Shown: positions 52,086 to 63,187 of the stretch, in pieces | Layout: the number at the start of each line of letters is the position of its first letter | Numbering within the stretch: position 1 is the stretch's first letter | Assembly: GCF_020509005.1 (NCBI RefSeq) | Contig: NC_063023.1 | Location: 1,116,001-1,180,000, forward strand | Source: Fulvia fulva | Taxonomy: Eukaryota; Ascomycota; Dothideomycetes; Mycosphaerellales; Mycosphaerellaceae | DNA: 64,000 nt | Reading direction: 5' to 3' | Notes under the pieces: model-generated | The model's database searches: none | What the model was told of the DNA's origin: nothing | What the model saw: only the letters and a program-made list of their open reading frames with translations | Translations under genes and position numbers: made by a program

Positions 52086-53480
52086 ATGGCGCCGATCCAG
52101 AAAGAATGCGACTACCTCGTCATTGGTGGCGGCTCGGGTGGTCTTGCCAGTGCACGAAGGGCTAGTGGCATGTATGGCGCAAAAGTCATTGCGGTGGAAA
52201 ATAAGAGGTTGGGAGGCACTTGTGTGAATGTTGGATGTGTGCCGAAGAAGGTTACGTGGAATGCGGCGAATATTGCTGAGACGATCAAGGATGCTAAGGC
52301 GTATGGGTTCAGTGTTGAGCAGACGGCTGCTTTTGACTGGACTGGCTTCACGGAGAAGAGAGCTGCGTACATCAAGAGACTGAATGGCATCTATGAGAAG
52401 AACCTGAAAAATGACAAGGTGGAGTACCTGCACGGAACTGCTTCGTTCCAGGATCCTCACTCTGTGAGAGTTGAGCTGGATGATAAGAGCCATGTGGACA
52501 TCAAGGCAAAGAAGATTTTGGTAGCTGTTGGTGGATTCCCGAACATCCCATCTACAGAAGGTGCCGACCTGGGTATCACTTCTGATGGCTTTTTCGAGAT
52601 TAGCAAGCAGCCAAAGAAGGTGGCTGTCGTTGGTGCTGGATATATCGCAGTAGAGATGGCCGGCATGTTCCACGCACTCGGCACGGAGACCCATCTTTTC
52701 ATCCGACAGGATAAGTTCTTGCGATCGTTCGACCCTATGATCCAGGATAAGGTCGTCGCCGAGTACGAGCGTCAAGGTATCCACCTTCACAAGCAGTCAT
52801 CACAATCGAAGGTCGAGGATATTGGTGATGGATGGAAGAGACTGCACTACAAGGACCAAAACGGCGAGGGTACCATGGACATCGACTGCTTACTGTGGGC
52901 AATTGGCCGTTCTCCCGAACTGGCGAAGCTCAACTTCGACGTCACTGGCGTGAAGCTGAACGACAAGGGCCACATCACCGTAGACGACTACCAAAACACC
53001 AACATCGACCACATCTACGCCCTCGGCGACGTCTGCGACAAGGGCTTTGAGCTCACACCAGTCGCTATCGCCGCAGGCCGCAGACTCTCCGACCGCCTCT
53101 TCGGCGGCCAAAAAGACGCCAAGCTCGTCTACGAGAACATCCCCTCAGTCGTCTTCGCCCACCCAGAAGTTGGCAGCGTTGGTCTAACCGAGCCAGAGGC
53201 ACGAGAGAAGTACGGCGATGACGTCAAAGTCTACGACACGAGCTTCACCGCAATGTACTACTCCATGATGGAGCAGGAAGACAAGGGCCCAACAGCCTAC
53301 AAGCTGATCTGTGCGGGCAAAGACGAGAAAGTCGTGGGCCTACACATTCTTGGATCAGGATCTAGCGAAATCCTTCAAGGCTTCGGCGTTGCGCTCAAGA
53401 TGGGCGCGACGAAGGCGGACTTTGATCGCTGTGTTGCTATCCACCCCACTTCGGCGGAGGAGCTTGTTACGTTGAAGTAG
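52086..53480 (+). CDS. Glutathione reductase
   Basis: FAD enzyme reducing glutathione disulfide with NADPH, central to redox balance in cytosol and mitochondria. From the first ATG (context CCATCATGGCG) it is 464 aa with no intron. [17 protein letters not shown] binds [16 protein letters not shown] is the redox-active disulfide, [15 protein letters not shown] is the NADPH Rossmann motif, [18 protein letters not shown] is the second FAD motif, and the C-terminal [15 protein letters not shown] contains the catalytic His-Pro-Thr. Length matches the cytosolic form of yeast Glr1. The in-frame leader directly upstream would give a mitochondrial form. Confidence 0.96.
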   Translation: MAPIQKECDYLVIGGGSGGLASARRASGMYGAKVIAVENKRLGGTCVNVGCVPKKVTWNAANIAETIKDAKAYGFSVEQTAAFDWTGFTEKRAAYIKRLNGIYEKNLKNDKVEYLHGTASFQDPHSVRVELDDKSHVDIKAKKILVAVGGFPNIPSTEGADLGITSDGFFEISKQPKKVAVVGAGYIAVEMAGMFHALGTETHLFIRQDKFLRSFDPMIQDKVVAEYERQGIHLHKQSSQSKVEDIGDGWKRLHYKDQNGEGTMDIDCLLWAIGRSPELAKLNFDVTGVKLNDKGHITVDDYQNTNIDHIYALGDVCDKGFELTPVAIAAGRRLSDRLFGGQKDAKLVYENIPSVVFAHPEVGSVGLTEPEAREKYGDDVKVYDTSFTAMYYSMMEQEDKGPTAYKLICAGKDEKVVGLHILGSGSSEILQGFGVALKMGATKADFDRCVAIHPTSAEELVTLK

Positions 53481-55253
53481 GGATGTATTTGTTGTTGTGT
53501 AGACGCCATTGCCATGATGCCTGCTAGTAGTTGGTGAACCCCGTATCCGAGAGAATGGGAGGGGCTGGATGCCAAGACAGTGATAGACCGTAGCCATGGG
53601 TGTATATCTTCTAGATTGCCTCGGAAGCCTTACGAGTTCAGTTCCGGGATATGATTCATCATTTTGTCGATAAAGCGGATGCACGCAATTTGATGTGCTG
53701 ACAATTTGTTGACCATGGGTGAAGGCAGCTCCCTGTTATGTCTAGGTGACCACGTGAAGAACGGTCATCACGGGAAGATACCGACGTGAAGATGATCACT
53801 TTGAGATACAGCGGATTTGCGCAATCAGCAGTGCTGACAGATTGTTATCCTGGGTGCTTGCATCTCCCCGGTGTGAGTCTGGACAACCACGTGGTGGAGA
53901 GTTCCCAGGAGACGGGTACCTGAGTAGAACTATACCACGGACGTGACATGCGGATGTTGGAATCCGCACACCCTGAGGGAGATCGAGTGGAATCAACAAT
54001 AAGTGTGTCAGATCTCTGGAACCGACCCGTTGGAGAGTTGCGGCTGGGCCGCAATGGGCCGTGCCAATCAATCCCCTGCAGGGGTTTCTTCAGCTTGTCT
54101 CTTTCACTTTGAGACTTCACCTCCAATTTCCACCTGAACGCCACGCACCACAATCCTCGGCTGAACGTCGCGCAAGCGCGATGCGTGATGCTCCTTTCTG
54201 ATGGATCGCCACGTGGTCTGCCTTTGCTTAGACCCGCCCGCGCTACCGCGAGACAACAGGCGAAGATTCGCCTGATGGGACGATGCACAAGCAATCACAC
54301 CGCACCTTGAACTCCGAATCACTCCTAGTCTCTTGGGCCTCGTGGGCTCCAATTTTGGGGGGCATTGGGACGCCATGAGCCAGGTTGAGACGTTTGAGCA
54401 AGGACTATGCGTCGCGGCAATGACAGCAGACTGGCCTGTGTGGGCGGAGTTTCTTGTTTATTCCAACCCGAATGACCGCATGACAGCAGGGCTGTTATAT
54501 GAATTGCGCAAGACTAATTGTCAGGTGGAGTTCGCAGGCGTTCGCAACAGCAAGGTCTGCAAAGTCCTGAAGCGGCGTGTCACGAAGCCAGCTTTCGCCA
54601 AAACATCTTGATGGACGTTGGGCGTCTAGACGTCTGCGTACCTGGCGCATCATGCTATGACCGTTGGAGCGTTTCTTCACGCCCTGCGGTCGCTCCGGAC
54701 AGGGTCAGTCGAGCCTCAACCGGTCCCGAAACCCATTCTGTGGTGCTAGCGCAGATTCATCTGGGCCAGGTCTCGCTAAATGATCAAACGAGCCTATCCG
54801 GTAACGGTTTGTACGCCACCAGGGCAACGACACAGCAGCACAGCTCGCCATGTTCTTGCGAAAGCCGTCACGCGTGTGTTCTTGCGACCAGGGAATTGTT
54901 CTATGGCAACGTTCTGGCGCCATCCTGGTACGCAAGCCCTGTACCGTGATCGGTAGTCTGGCCTTGGTCGTCTTGTGATAACTGCCCCGTCTGCTGGCCA
55001 GCATTGCGTTTAGGGAGTACAGAGGTTTATATCTTTCGTGTCCTTCCACTCCATTCTTGCACTCGATATACATCAACTACCACACTGACTCGCCATTGGC
55101 TTGATATCAAGATCATCACTACCTTTACACACTGACACTCGGGTTCGACATCTGCCACAATTTTGAACTTACCACTCCACACCCACCTCGAACAGTACTA
55201 TTGATGGATCACCTCTGCCCTCGCCTGAGCTTCCCTCTCGCTCCTTGCATATC
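53481..55253. other. Intergenic, no gene seen
   Basis: About 1.8 kb of shadow frames. The last 150 bp form a C/T-rich leader to the MFS transporter gene. Confidence 0.5.
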
Positions 55254-57149
55254 ATGCCTCTCACAAACAGCTCCAGCCACCTCGTCGACTGGCTCAGCAC
55301 AGACGACCACCACCCGCACCCGCTTCGATCACACAGTTCCTCAGAGGACCTCATGGCCCACAGCACGCCAGAATCCACACCACCTCGACTCACAATCGCC
55401 ATCAAACGATCTCTTCTGTCACGAAGAAGATACTCGTTCCATATCATCCCCCCGGTCCCACAAGTTCCTTCGAAGGCTTTCACCTGCCCGTCTCCGAAAG
55501 GATTCGTCCACGCTGCCGGAACTTCACCAGGCTCATCGGATCTCCCAGTGATTCCTGTTAGGCCGCCGCTTAGGCCTACGCAGTCTTTTGGGAGCTCGTC
55601 AGATGTCTCGTATTATTCGCCGACGTTGTCGGAGTTTGGGAAGAAGTCGATGTTCGCCTCGGTCGAGGAGATGTTCCCGGACCAGGAGGTTTTGACGGCA
55701 CGATCTGGTCACGGTTGGAGGTTCTATGCTACTTTTACCTGCTTGGCGCTGCTCAACTTCTCATGTGACTTCAGCACGACTGTCTTGTCTACAGCACTAC
55801 CGGTAAGCAAAGTCCAGCTGCATGTCCTTGGGTCACCACTAATGTCAAGCTAGGCAGTTTCGCGAGATCTTGATCTGAAGACGCTGCAGGCTTTCTGGCT
55901 TCCAGGTTCACTTCTCCTCGCAGAAGCTTTATGTCAACCTCTATTCATGCGACTGGCGCATGCACTCGGCTGCGAACAGATACTACTCTCCGGCGTCGTC
56001 GTTTTCATCTCTGGCTCGGTCATGTCGGCACTGGCCAAGACCATTGCATTGCTCTTTGCTGGTCAATGCTTACAGGGAATTGGAGTCGGAGCGACCAGCA
56101 TCCTGACAGAGCTCATACTGGGCCAATTTGGTACGACTCGTGACTTTCAGCCAGCAGGTCGCGGTGCATGGACTCGATCGACATCACACCTCTTCTCGAT
56201 CGGCCTTGCTCTCGGACCTGTTCTTGGTGGTGCTTGTGCACAGAATGTCGGCTGGAAGTACGTCTTCTGGCCACAGGTCTTGCTTGGCTCGCTGACTCTC
56301 ATTGGCTTGGCCTTCCTGCTACGACTGCCTGTTGTCTCAACCCACCCTGTATCCGAGAGACTTGCAAAGGTGGACTTCATCGGTTGGACGTTGCTGACCG
56401 CCGCGGTATCAATGATGACTACGTCCATCTTCCGATCCGGGCCCACTCACACATGGTCATCGTATCACACCTGGGTACCACTTGCACTTGGCTTTACTTG
56501 CTTTACGATGTGGTGTCTGTACAACGGGTACCGTATCGAGCCGGCCTTGCCGATGGGCATCTTTCAAGATCGCAGTGCTGCCGTGGCATGCTTCGGTGCA
56601 TTGGTTCAGGGTATCCTCCTAGCTGCGATCATCTACTTCATGCCCATGTTCTTCCAGATTATGGGAATGCAGCCAATCATGTCCGGCATATCACTTGCAC
56701 CCTGGACCCTTGGGATCCTCGCAGTGAGTGTCGCCAGTGGTGCGATCATCAGCGCAGCAGGATCTCGATCGATGGTCTGGGCTGGCTGGACTCTGTTAGC
56801 AGTTGGGTGCGGGCTCATGATTCTATTCTCCCCAACGACCACCGCAACATTGTTCGTGCCTGTTGAACTCATCGCAGGCGCCGGTCTCGGCCTTCTCACT
56901 CCAAGCCTCACCACCACCATCGAGTCAGCAGCCTCCAACGACGACGAGAGCATCCATGCCGTACCACTACTCATCTACTCCAACACCCTCGGTCAATGCC
57001 TCGGGATCTTGGGCAGCGGCGCCATCTTCTTAACAGCCATGGAGAAGGGTGTGGCACACAACAAATACCTCAGCGTCGGCGCCGCAGCCTACACCGAAGC
57101 TGCCGCTTCTTTCATCAACGTTATCAACACGACTACTCTGGAGCCGTAA
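55254..57149 (+). CDS. MFS transporter, DHA2 (14-helix drug:H+ antiporter) type
   Basis: Exons 55254-55802 and 55854-57149 (intron 51 bp) encode 614 aa. A long cytosolic N-terminus of about 150 residues precedes helix 1, which ends with FSTTVLSTALP, equivalent to the DHA2 'DxTVVNxALP' motif. Motif C appears as GLALGPVLGGACAQNVGW. Further helices include WTLLTAAVSMMTTSIF, FGALVQGILLAAIIYFMPM, LAPWTLGILAVSVASGAII and AGAGLGLLTPSLTTTIESA. Members export drugs, toxins or metabolites; the substrate is not predictable. The frame ends at TAA 57147-57149 after INTTTLEP, just before the usual last helix. That helix is still encoded in the same frame after the stop (next entry), so the protein as read is one helix short. 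Confidence 0.9.
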
Positions 57150-57317
57150 GGCTTGCATTCAGCTCTGGTCACTATTTATACACAATTGTTACAATACGTT
57201 TGGATCTTTAATCGCGCTATCGCCGCTTTGGCTTTCGTTTTGAGCATTTGCTTCATCAAGGGGAAGAAGAAGCCGGCAGCGATGCAAACGCCGACGCTGC
57301 CGGAGCTAGAAGGATAA
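57150..57317 (+). other. Post-stop in-frame extension encoding the missing last helix of the MFS transporter
   Basis: Directly after the TAA the same frame stays open for 55 codons. It reads GLHSALVTIYTQLLQYVWIF, then NRAIAALAFVLSICFIKGKK, and ends PTLPELEG before a second TAA at 57315-57317. This is exactly the final amphipathic segment and transmembrane helix plus basic tail expected of DHA2 transporters. No GT..AG intron removes the stop while keeping this frame. Confidence 0.8.
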
Positions 57318-58923
57318 GAGGACCTCACGGTTCATGAGAGCGATCTCTCTTTGTTTTGATCTTTGGTTCGGATATATTGTGGGTTCTAAGCGAGCATGGC
57401 GCTTCGTGTTGATGAAAACGTTGCCTGCGAGCGCAGATGGCTGGGTCTGAGATGGAGTGTGTTGAATAGTGATACCCAGACGAGTTGGTGATTGTAGTGA
57501 TGAGATGTGATGTGCTGAATGCAACGCCATGAAGTGTCGATGAGCCTCCTGCCAATAGTCTTGTTGCCGCCTATTCCATGTTGTCGATCATGCTAGCCAT
57601 CGCTTCCGCAATGCGATGTCACTCCCAATCAGAGGGTACAACTTACCTTGGCGGACTCCCCTCGCAATACCAAGTCCCGTCAGATACGTTCCAGTGATGT
57701 CGATGCTGGCGCGGATGCGGCGGATGTTGCACTGACCACGCGAGACTCCAGCCGCACGGACCTTGCGTGTGAGATGGATGGCTCTCGGATCTAGCACTTC
57801 ACGTGCAAGCCCCGCCTAAGGCATGCTGAAGTCGCAGCAAAGCAGCTCCATTCACTAGGTCCTTTACTGGGCGCTTAGTATTGGACACCTCGCGATGAAG
57901 TGAAGCGGGCCATAATTTGATTTCAAGTGAATGACAATGGCATTGTGCTCGCGACAACGCACGGCTTCCAGAAAGCGTGCTAGCGAAAATCCCTGCATAG
58001 CGCCTCACACCGGTCCTTAAACATTTCTCTTCCGCTCCGCCCTTCTTTCTTCTCTTCACCACCAACAGCCACTTGCAGGCCGGCTCTCGGATGTCGGGGT
58101 GGCTGACCTTGTCGATCACCCTGAACGCACCTCCCCCTCACTTTAGCACTTATCATCGTGCTGCGGGTGATCGGGTCGAGTACGCATTGCGGGCCACGCG
58201 ACCATTGCGCCTCCGGTCCTTCGCTATGAGCACGAACACCAATTGCTGCGGAATAGATCTCGGTAGAGCAGCGTTGTATGCGACCACATACAATGTTCTC
58301 GGGCTGAGATTGGTTGTTGGAGGTCACGAGTAGGGTGGCATCTGCTTGGGAGCGGCCCCTCGAGTAGAGTCGCAACAGCTGCATCGGTCGTAAGACTCGA
58401 TGCGGGCTTGACCGCTCTACTGAACGGTACAAACTAACAGGCTTGTCGAGAAGATGGTTCGATGAAGGTGCGAAGAGCGTCGGGTGCGATCGACCGATAG
58501 TGAGACTATTGTAACCATGTCGTCGCCGAAGAGGATATGTCTTGTTCTTCAAACGTGTCATGCCGCAACAGGTAACGCAGCGCACAACGAAAGCCGGAGT
58601 GTAGGACTGGCGTGTAAGGCCTGTGGACAAAGCTGAATGCCGCTTAGATCACTGCAGCGACTGGCCGTTTAGATCCTAAGTGTACTAGGCTGAACGACTT
58701 GGGGAGTCGATAAAGATATAGCGATGCGCAAGTGCCTCGCGCAGGTCACTATAGTCGCCACATCGCTTTAGCACGCGGGCCGGTTCAAGCGTCGATGTTT
58801 GTAGTGGAAACCACGAGGCGCTCGGCGGCAGCAAACTTTGTCCATAGCTCTTGGTGCTTGTTATGTTGTGCTTTGGGTCCGCGCGAGCTCTTGAGTGTAG
58901 AGCACAACCAGCAGGCTTGTTCA
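57318..58923. other. Intergenic with repeat copy C
   Basis: About 1.6 kb without a supported gene. It contains dispersed repeat copy C (58769-58850). Confidence 0.5.
58769..58850 (+). repeat. Dispersed repeat, copy C (partial)
   Basis: Shares GAGGCGCTCGGCGGCAGCAA and ACTTTGTCCA-type sequence with copies A and B, in the second half of the repeat only. Diverged and non-coding. Confidence 0.4.
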
Positions 58924-60402
58924 TTAAATCCCAACCGTTTTGTAACGATCATACGGTAAGGCTGTGCTCACTTGTTGAAGCCGTAAGCCCTGCTCCCTGA
59001 TGAAAGTAGCATCTGCGTGATGAGTGGAACGAGACGCCAGGTAGGCAGCTCGCAATATGAAGCGCTTCAAAGATATGTTCGACAGCCCCATCATGTTCCG
59101 CAGGATTTTGAGATCTTCTGGTGTCGTTGCTTGTGCAACATTCTCCTTGAGACAAGCCAGCGCTAGCCGGTGGTCCGGACTTTTGGGATGGTAGAGGGAG
59201 AAGGCTGCCTGACGATAATTTTTCTCGAGCCGCTCTGTGTACGACTTCGACCTGTAGCGTGTTGCCAATGAGCAAAATTCGTTGTAAAGCCTCTCATCAG
59301 TGTGCCTAAATTGGCCCGTCATGATCTGCTTCGTCAGGATTGACACAGAAGGTCGAAGGCTGAGATATGCGGTTGCAGGTCGTTGATCTTCGGGTGCTTC
59401 GGCGGTAAGTCTCCGTCGCAGGGTTTCGACCCGGAACATGCATCGGATCGCCTCGTCAAGTTCATGTCCGATACTGAGGGCGGCATGTGCAAGTACCATA
59501 CTACCGAGCAAATGGCCCCGCCACATATGCTCTTTCTCGGGGACGAAAGGCTGATCGATCTCCGCGCGGAGCCAGTCGACCAGAAACGACTCTAAGCCTT
59601 CGAAGATGGCAAAGTAGCAAAGATTTCCCGTATGTAAGTGGTCATCAGAGACCAGAGGGCCCCAGAGCTTTTCGTCGGTCCACCTACATAGAAACGCATT
59701 AGCCATACTCAGACGCCACGTGGCAACGTCTCAGCAAATGCTACTGAGCTGGGGGTGCCGCGCGCGTGATTCCGGAAACATAATCCCTTCTGTCCCTCGA
59801 AATACTCACAATTGTGTCATGATGGTCCGAGCAAAAGGCTTGCCTTCCGAGCGCATGATTGCAGGCCTTTCTTTCCGTTTATATTTGGCTAAGCGTTCTC
59901 GTTCACCCGCGAGACACACACGAGCCGTCTCCAACGTGAACGTGCCATCTGCGATGACGCTCTGTAGGTGCTTAGTAGCTTCGACTTGGTCGGTAACGAT
60001 ATCGTTCTTCAGTCTGATGGCGGCCGGCGAGTACTCCCCAAAAGTGGAAAGTTGTCGCTGTGCTTTGACTTCTGCAACTTCCAATGCACTGCGCGGGGCA
60101 AGGGCAGTAGTGTCTTCGCTCTGTTGTGCGGTCGTCTATTCAGTCAATCAGCAAAGACGTCTCATGATAGTGAATCTTAAAAAAGACCATGAAAGGTATA
60201 TTGCATCGCGTCCTGCAGCACTCTCGCCACCGATGGAATGCCCCAATTCGCCGGTACTCACAGTACTGTAAGAACGTCGTTCATGACTACACGCTGTGTG
60301 TAGCTGCACGTTTTTCAGGACCGGCCGAAGACTGCATGCTGTAGGTCTGTATGGAACAGCACCCTCGAGCACGCGTCCCGCAAGGACACGAACGCGAGAC
60401 AT
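58924..60402 (-). CDS. Unknown protein with probable mitochondrial presequence
   Basis: Three exons, 60402-60262, 60135-59810 and 59683-58924 (introns both 126 bp, branch sites CTGAC or GCTAAT-like), close in frame to 408 aa. Exon 1 (MSRVRVLAGRVLEGAVPYRP, later HTACSHERRSYST) is Arg/Ser-rich with no acidic residue until near its end, fitting a mitochondrial presequence. The mature part is helical: VEATKHLQSVIADGTFTLET, ARVCLAGERERLAKYKRKER, then LWGPLVSDDHLHTGNLCYF and ATTPEDLKILRNMMGLSNIS. It may contain degenerate helical repeats of the PPR/TPR type, but no motif is clear. The ATG at 59706 (MANAFLCR) lies inside intron 2 and is not the start. Confidence 0.6.
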
Positions 60403-60804
60403 GATGTATCGGCGATTTCCGGAGTCCAAGCAGACGACAGGTATGAGCTGGCGTGAGAAGTGGAAATGGTGTTAAGATAGGCCGGATGCAGACATCTGGA
60501 AGTAAAGACTGTGAAGGTGACGTTGATGTTCGGTCAAAGATGATGCTGAAGCGAAGAACGGGATGCAGTGCAAGGATCTCGCTCGCGAAGCGCCCAGTGC
60601 GGGTCATCAAATTTGATGGGCGAGCCATCATACCTTCATCCTAGCGAGCAGACAGCGCCCCCATTATATCAAGAATCATCAGACAGATCATACTGTGACA
60701 GAACTCAGTTGCAGTTGCATCAGAGCTTGCCATACAAGTACTGTAGGGACCATATTCTGTCGCCGACTCGGTCGTCTCACCAACTACAAGAGAGTTGCAG
60801 CTCC
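60403..60804. other. Intergenic, no gene seen
   Basis: Spacer between the 5' end of the unknown mitochondrial-type gene and the 3' end of the DNA glycosylase gene; nothing recognised. Confidence 0.5.
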
Positions 60805-62112
60805 TCAGTTATCCTGCACAGCACTGACATCGACCTCCTCAATCCTCCACATATACCACATGAACAAACTCCTATAGGGCCTGAACCTCTCCGCAATCTC
60901 CACCATTTCCTTCTCGCTCATGTACTTCCACTTGTTGTTACTGCCCTTTGCCTTCAACTTCCCTACATCGCGGCCCATGTACGCCGCCATCCCTCTTTGC
61001 ACCCCCAGGTCGCCGGTGCTAAAGACGTCCATCCGCTTCAGACCGAAGCACATGAACATCTCTACGCTCCACGCTCCCAGCCCACGGACTGCAATCAATT
61101 TGGAGAAGACGTCTTCGTCGCTGCCTTCCATCAGCTGCTTGACGGTGATTTCGCCAGAACCGAACTTCTGGGCAAGACCTTGGATGTACTCCGCCTTGCG
61201 CTGACTGAGGCCTGCTTCGCGGAGGCGAGCAAGTGGCGTTGATGCAACTAAGGCTGGTGGCGGGAAGCCTGTAGGGCATTGATCTGCTTCAAATAATGCG
61301 ATGAACTTGTTCTTGATACTTTTTGCCGCGGCACCAGAGACTTGTTGCGCCATGATACCCGATGCCAGTGAGCGGAAGGGGTCGATGGTTTCTGCCAGGC
61401 CTTCTGGACTGAAGATGCGGCAGTGGTGTTGCTCAATGACGGGTTTAAGACGGCCGTTGTCATGAGCTTCGTCGCCCTTCAGAAGATGAGAACACGCCTC
61501 ATCTAACAAAGTCTTGCTGGTAGCCTTTGGTGGTCCACCAGCTTTCGAAGGTGATGCCTCTTCAAAATTGCTGTACGCAGGCTGCAGTTGTGTTCCTCCA
61601 GGAGTGACTAGTGTGGCATTGGTGTGGTGGAGTTGCACCGGCCTCGTGGCTGGTGGCGATGCATCATCGATGTCGCCGGTGCTGTAGTTGCCATTCGGAG
61701 TAAGGTTGCTGCTGCTTGTCATGAACCCGATGGCTGATGCTGTTCGCGTAATGGGCGGAAGCTTAGATGGAGTCTCCTTGGCTATCTTTCGTCGCTTGTT
61801 GGGCAAAGGTGTGGATGGCGGAGGCGGCATGAAGTCTGCACCTTTCGCTCCCGATGTCCCTTTCTGTGCTGTTGAATCAACTGCGACATCACTATGTGCT
61901 TTGCTGTTTCGCGAGCGCTTCTTCGCCGCAACAACGGCGACTTCTGCTACAGCCTTGGCTGAGTTCCTTGCAGAGCGCCGTACTGATGACATTGCGAAGA
62001 CTTGGCTGATAGACGGGTGTACACTCGAGCTGATGGCCACTGGCTGTAGCAAGGGAAAGGGTTGCCGTACTGTCAGCAACTTGGAGTATCGCGAGCGATG
62101 CACAGCGTGCAA
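60805..62112 (-). CDS. DNA-3-methyladenine glycosylase (MAG1/AlkA type)
   Basis: Base-excision-repair enzyme removing alkylated purines, HhH-GPD superfamily. Single exon, 435 aa from the first ATG. A second in-frame ATG at 61992 (MSSVRRSARNSAKAV) would give 395 aa and may start the nuclear form. The 40 residues between them (MHAVHRSRYSKLLTVRQPFP...) are basic and lack acids, like a mitochondrial leader. A disordered basic region with NKRRKI (NLS-like) precedes the catalytic domain: DPFRSLASGIMAQQVSGAAA, AGLSQRKAEYIQGLAQKFG, the helix-hairpin-helix LIAVRGLGAWSVEMFMCFG, and VFSTGDLGVQRGMAAYMG with the catalytic Asp. It ends YRSLFMWYMWRIEE, typical of fungal Mag1. Confidence 0.9.
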   Translation of the reverse strand: MHAVHRSRYSKLLTVRQPFPLLQPVAISSSVHPSISQVFAMSSVRRSARNSAKAVAEVAVVAAKKRSRNSKAHSDVAVDSTAQKGTSGAKGADFMPPPPSTPLPNKRRKIAKETPSKLPPITRTASAIGFMTSSSNLTPNGNYSTGDIDDASPPATRPVQLHHTNATLVTPGGTQLQPAYSNFEEASPSKAGGPPKATSKTLLDEACSHLLKGDEAHDNGRLKPVIEQHHCRIFSPEGLAETIDPFRSLASGIMAQQVSGAAAKSIKNKFIALFEADQCPTGFPPPALVASTPLARLREAGLSQRKAEYIQGLAQKFGSGEITVKQLMEGSDEDVFSKLIAVRGLGAWSVEMFMCFGLKRMDVFSTGDLGVQRGMAAYMGRDVGKLKAKGSNNKWKYMSEKEMVEIAERFRPYRSLFMWYMWRIEEVDVSAVQDN

Positions 62113-62575
62113 TTTCGAGCAACACGAGGCTAGAGCCAGTTCTGTTGTCCTGGGCAGAGATTCAGCTTTGGGGAGTGAAGGTGTGTGTTTTTTAAGTTGA
62201 TGAAAAGAGATGGGAACGACTTCACATTGCTCTGTCGTCCGACGTCAGAAGTGGCGTTGGAAGGACTCGCATTCGCGCTTGGCAGATGCGCTACTATCAC
62301 GGTCTCACGTGCGCGAGTTTGAAAGTGAAGCATGTCATGGTATACCTTAAGTGCCACAGTTGGTTCTAACAGCACGCACGGCACATTGAAAAGAGAACGA
62401 GAGTGACCGGAGACACGTCTTGGGCGCGCCTTGAACCGTGGTATGGTACATTTTGTTCTCAATGCCTCGACTCTATGCCTGCTGTGGAAGCAAGACTAGT
62501 GTGAACTCCTTCCCGCTCAAAATATATACATGTCGTGCCTCTTCCTCTTGCTTCATCGCGTTCCTGAGACAGCGC

Positions 62576-63187
62576 TTACTTCGCCTTTGGCTTGGTGATC
62601 TGCATTGTCTCGAGATCCTCACGCTCCTTGATTTCGGTCTCGATTTCGACGATCAGTGGTGAGAGATAGGGTGTGTCCTGTGGACGTTGTCAGTCTCGAG
62701 CTTCCTTTCGCGATCTGCGAGTCCTTGATAGCAGCCCTTCTGTGATGAATGATACGTACAGTCTCCTGGGTTGTCCATTCGTGCTTTGGCAAAAGTTGAT
62801 GCGCGAGAGAGCACTATGATTGTGTCAGCATCCAATGTCCTGATCTTCCTCAAGTGATGCGCATATACCTGGAAAGCTCGTCGCATGCGAAAGACACGGT
62901 CGTACGCCTCCTTTGGTGACAGACGCTTGAGAGCGAGCTGTACTTGTGGGTTCTCCTCTGGAATCAGGTCATCGGCCCTGTCAATCCAACGTGTCAGTAT
63001 GTTTGCTCTGTCTTCCCACTCCTGTGCGCATGCTCTTCCGTCGTCCCTCCTCTTGTATCGTGGCCGCATACCTCAATCCCAACTTCCGGTAGCCAGCGTT
63101 GTCAAAGTACCACTGCGAGAGCGGCTTCATCCAGCGCTGCAGCCAAGGCCGCTTCATGATGTAGGGGGCGAGCGAGGGAGTCGACAT
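62576..63187 (-). CDS. Cytochrome bc1 complex subunit 7 (QCR7)
   Basis: Matrix-side subunit of respiratory complex III. Four exons, 63187-63072, 62977-62869, 62813-62760 and 62677-62576 (introns 94, 55 and 82 bp), encode 126 aa with all frames closing. MSTPSLAPYIMKRPWLQRWM, KPLSQWYFDNAGYRKLGLR|, ADDLIPEENPQVQLALKRL, EAYDRVFRMRRAFQ|, CSLAHQLLPKHEWTTQET| and DTPYLSPLIVEIETEIKERE follow the fungal Qcr7/UQCRB sequence throughout. Length agrees with the family (about 125 aa). The pieces lie in different frames, so the gene is only visible after splicing. Confidence 0.93.

Noticed and set aside
59684..59706. ATG at 59706 (MANAFLCR) as start of the unknown mitochondrial-type gene
   Set aside because: It lies in an intron whose branch site and acceptor precede exon 3; two upstream exons join in frame and supply the start.
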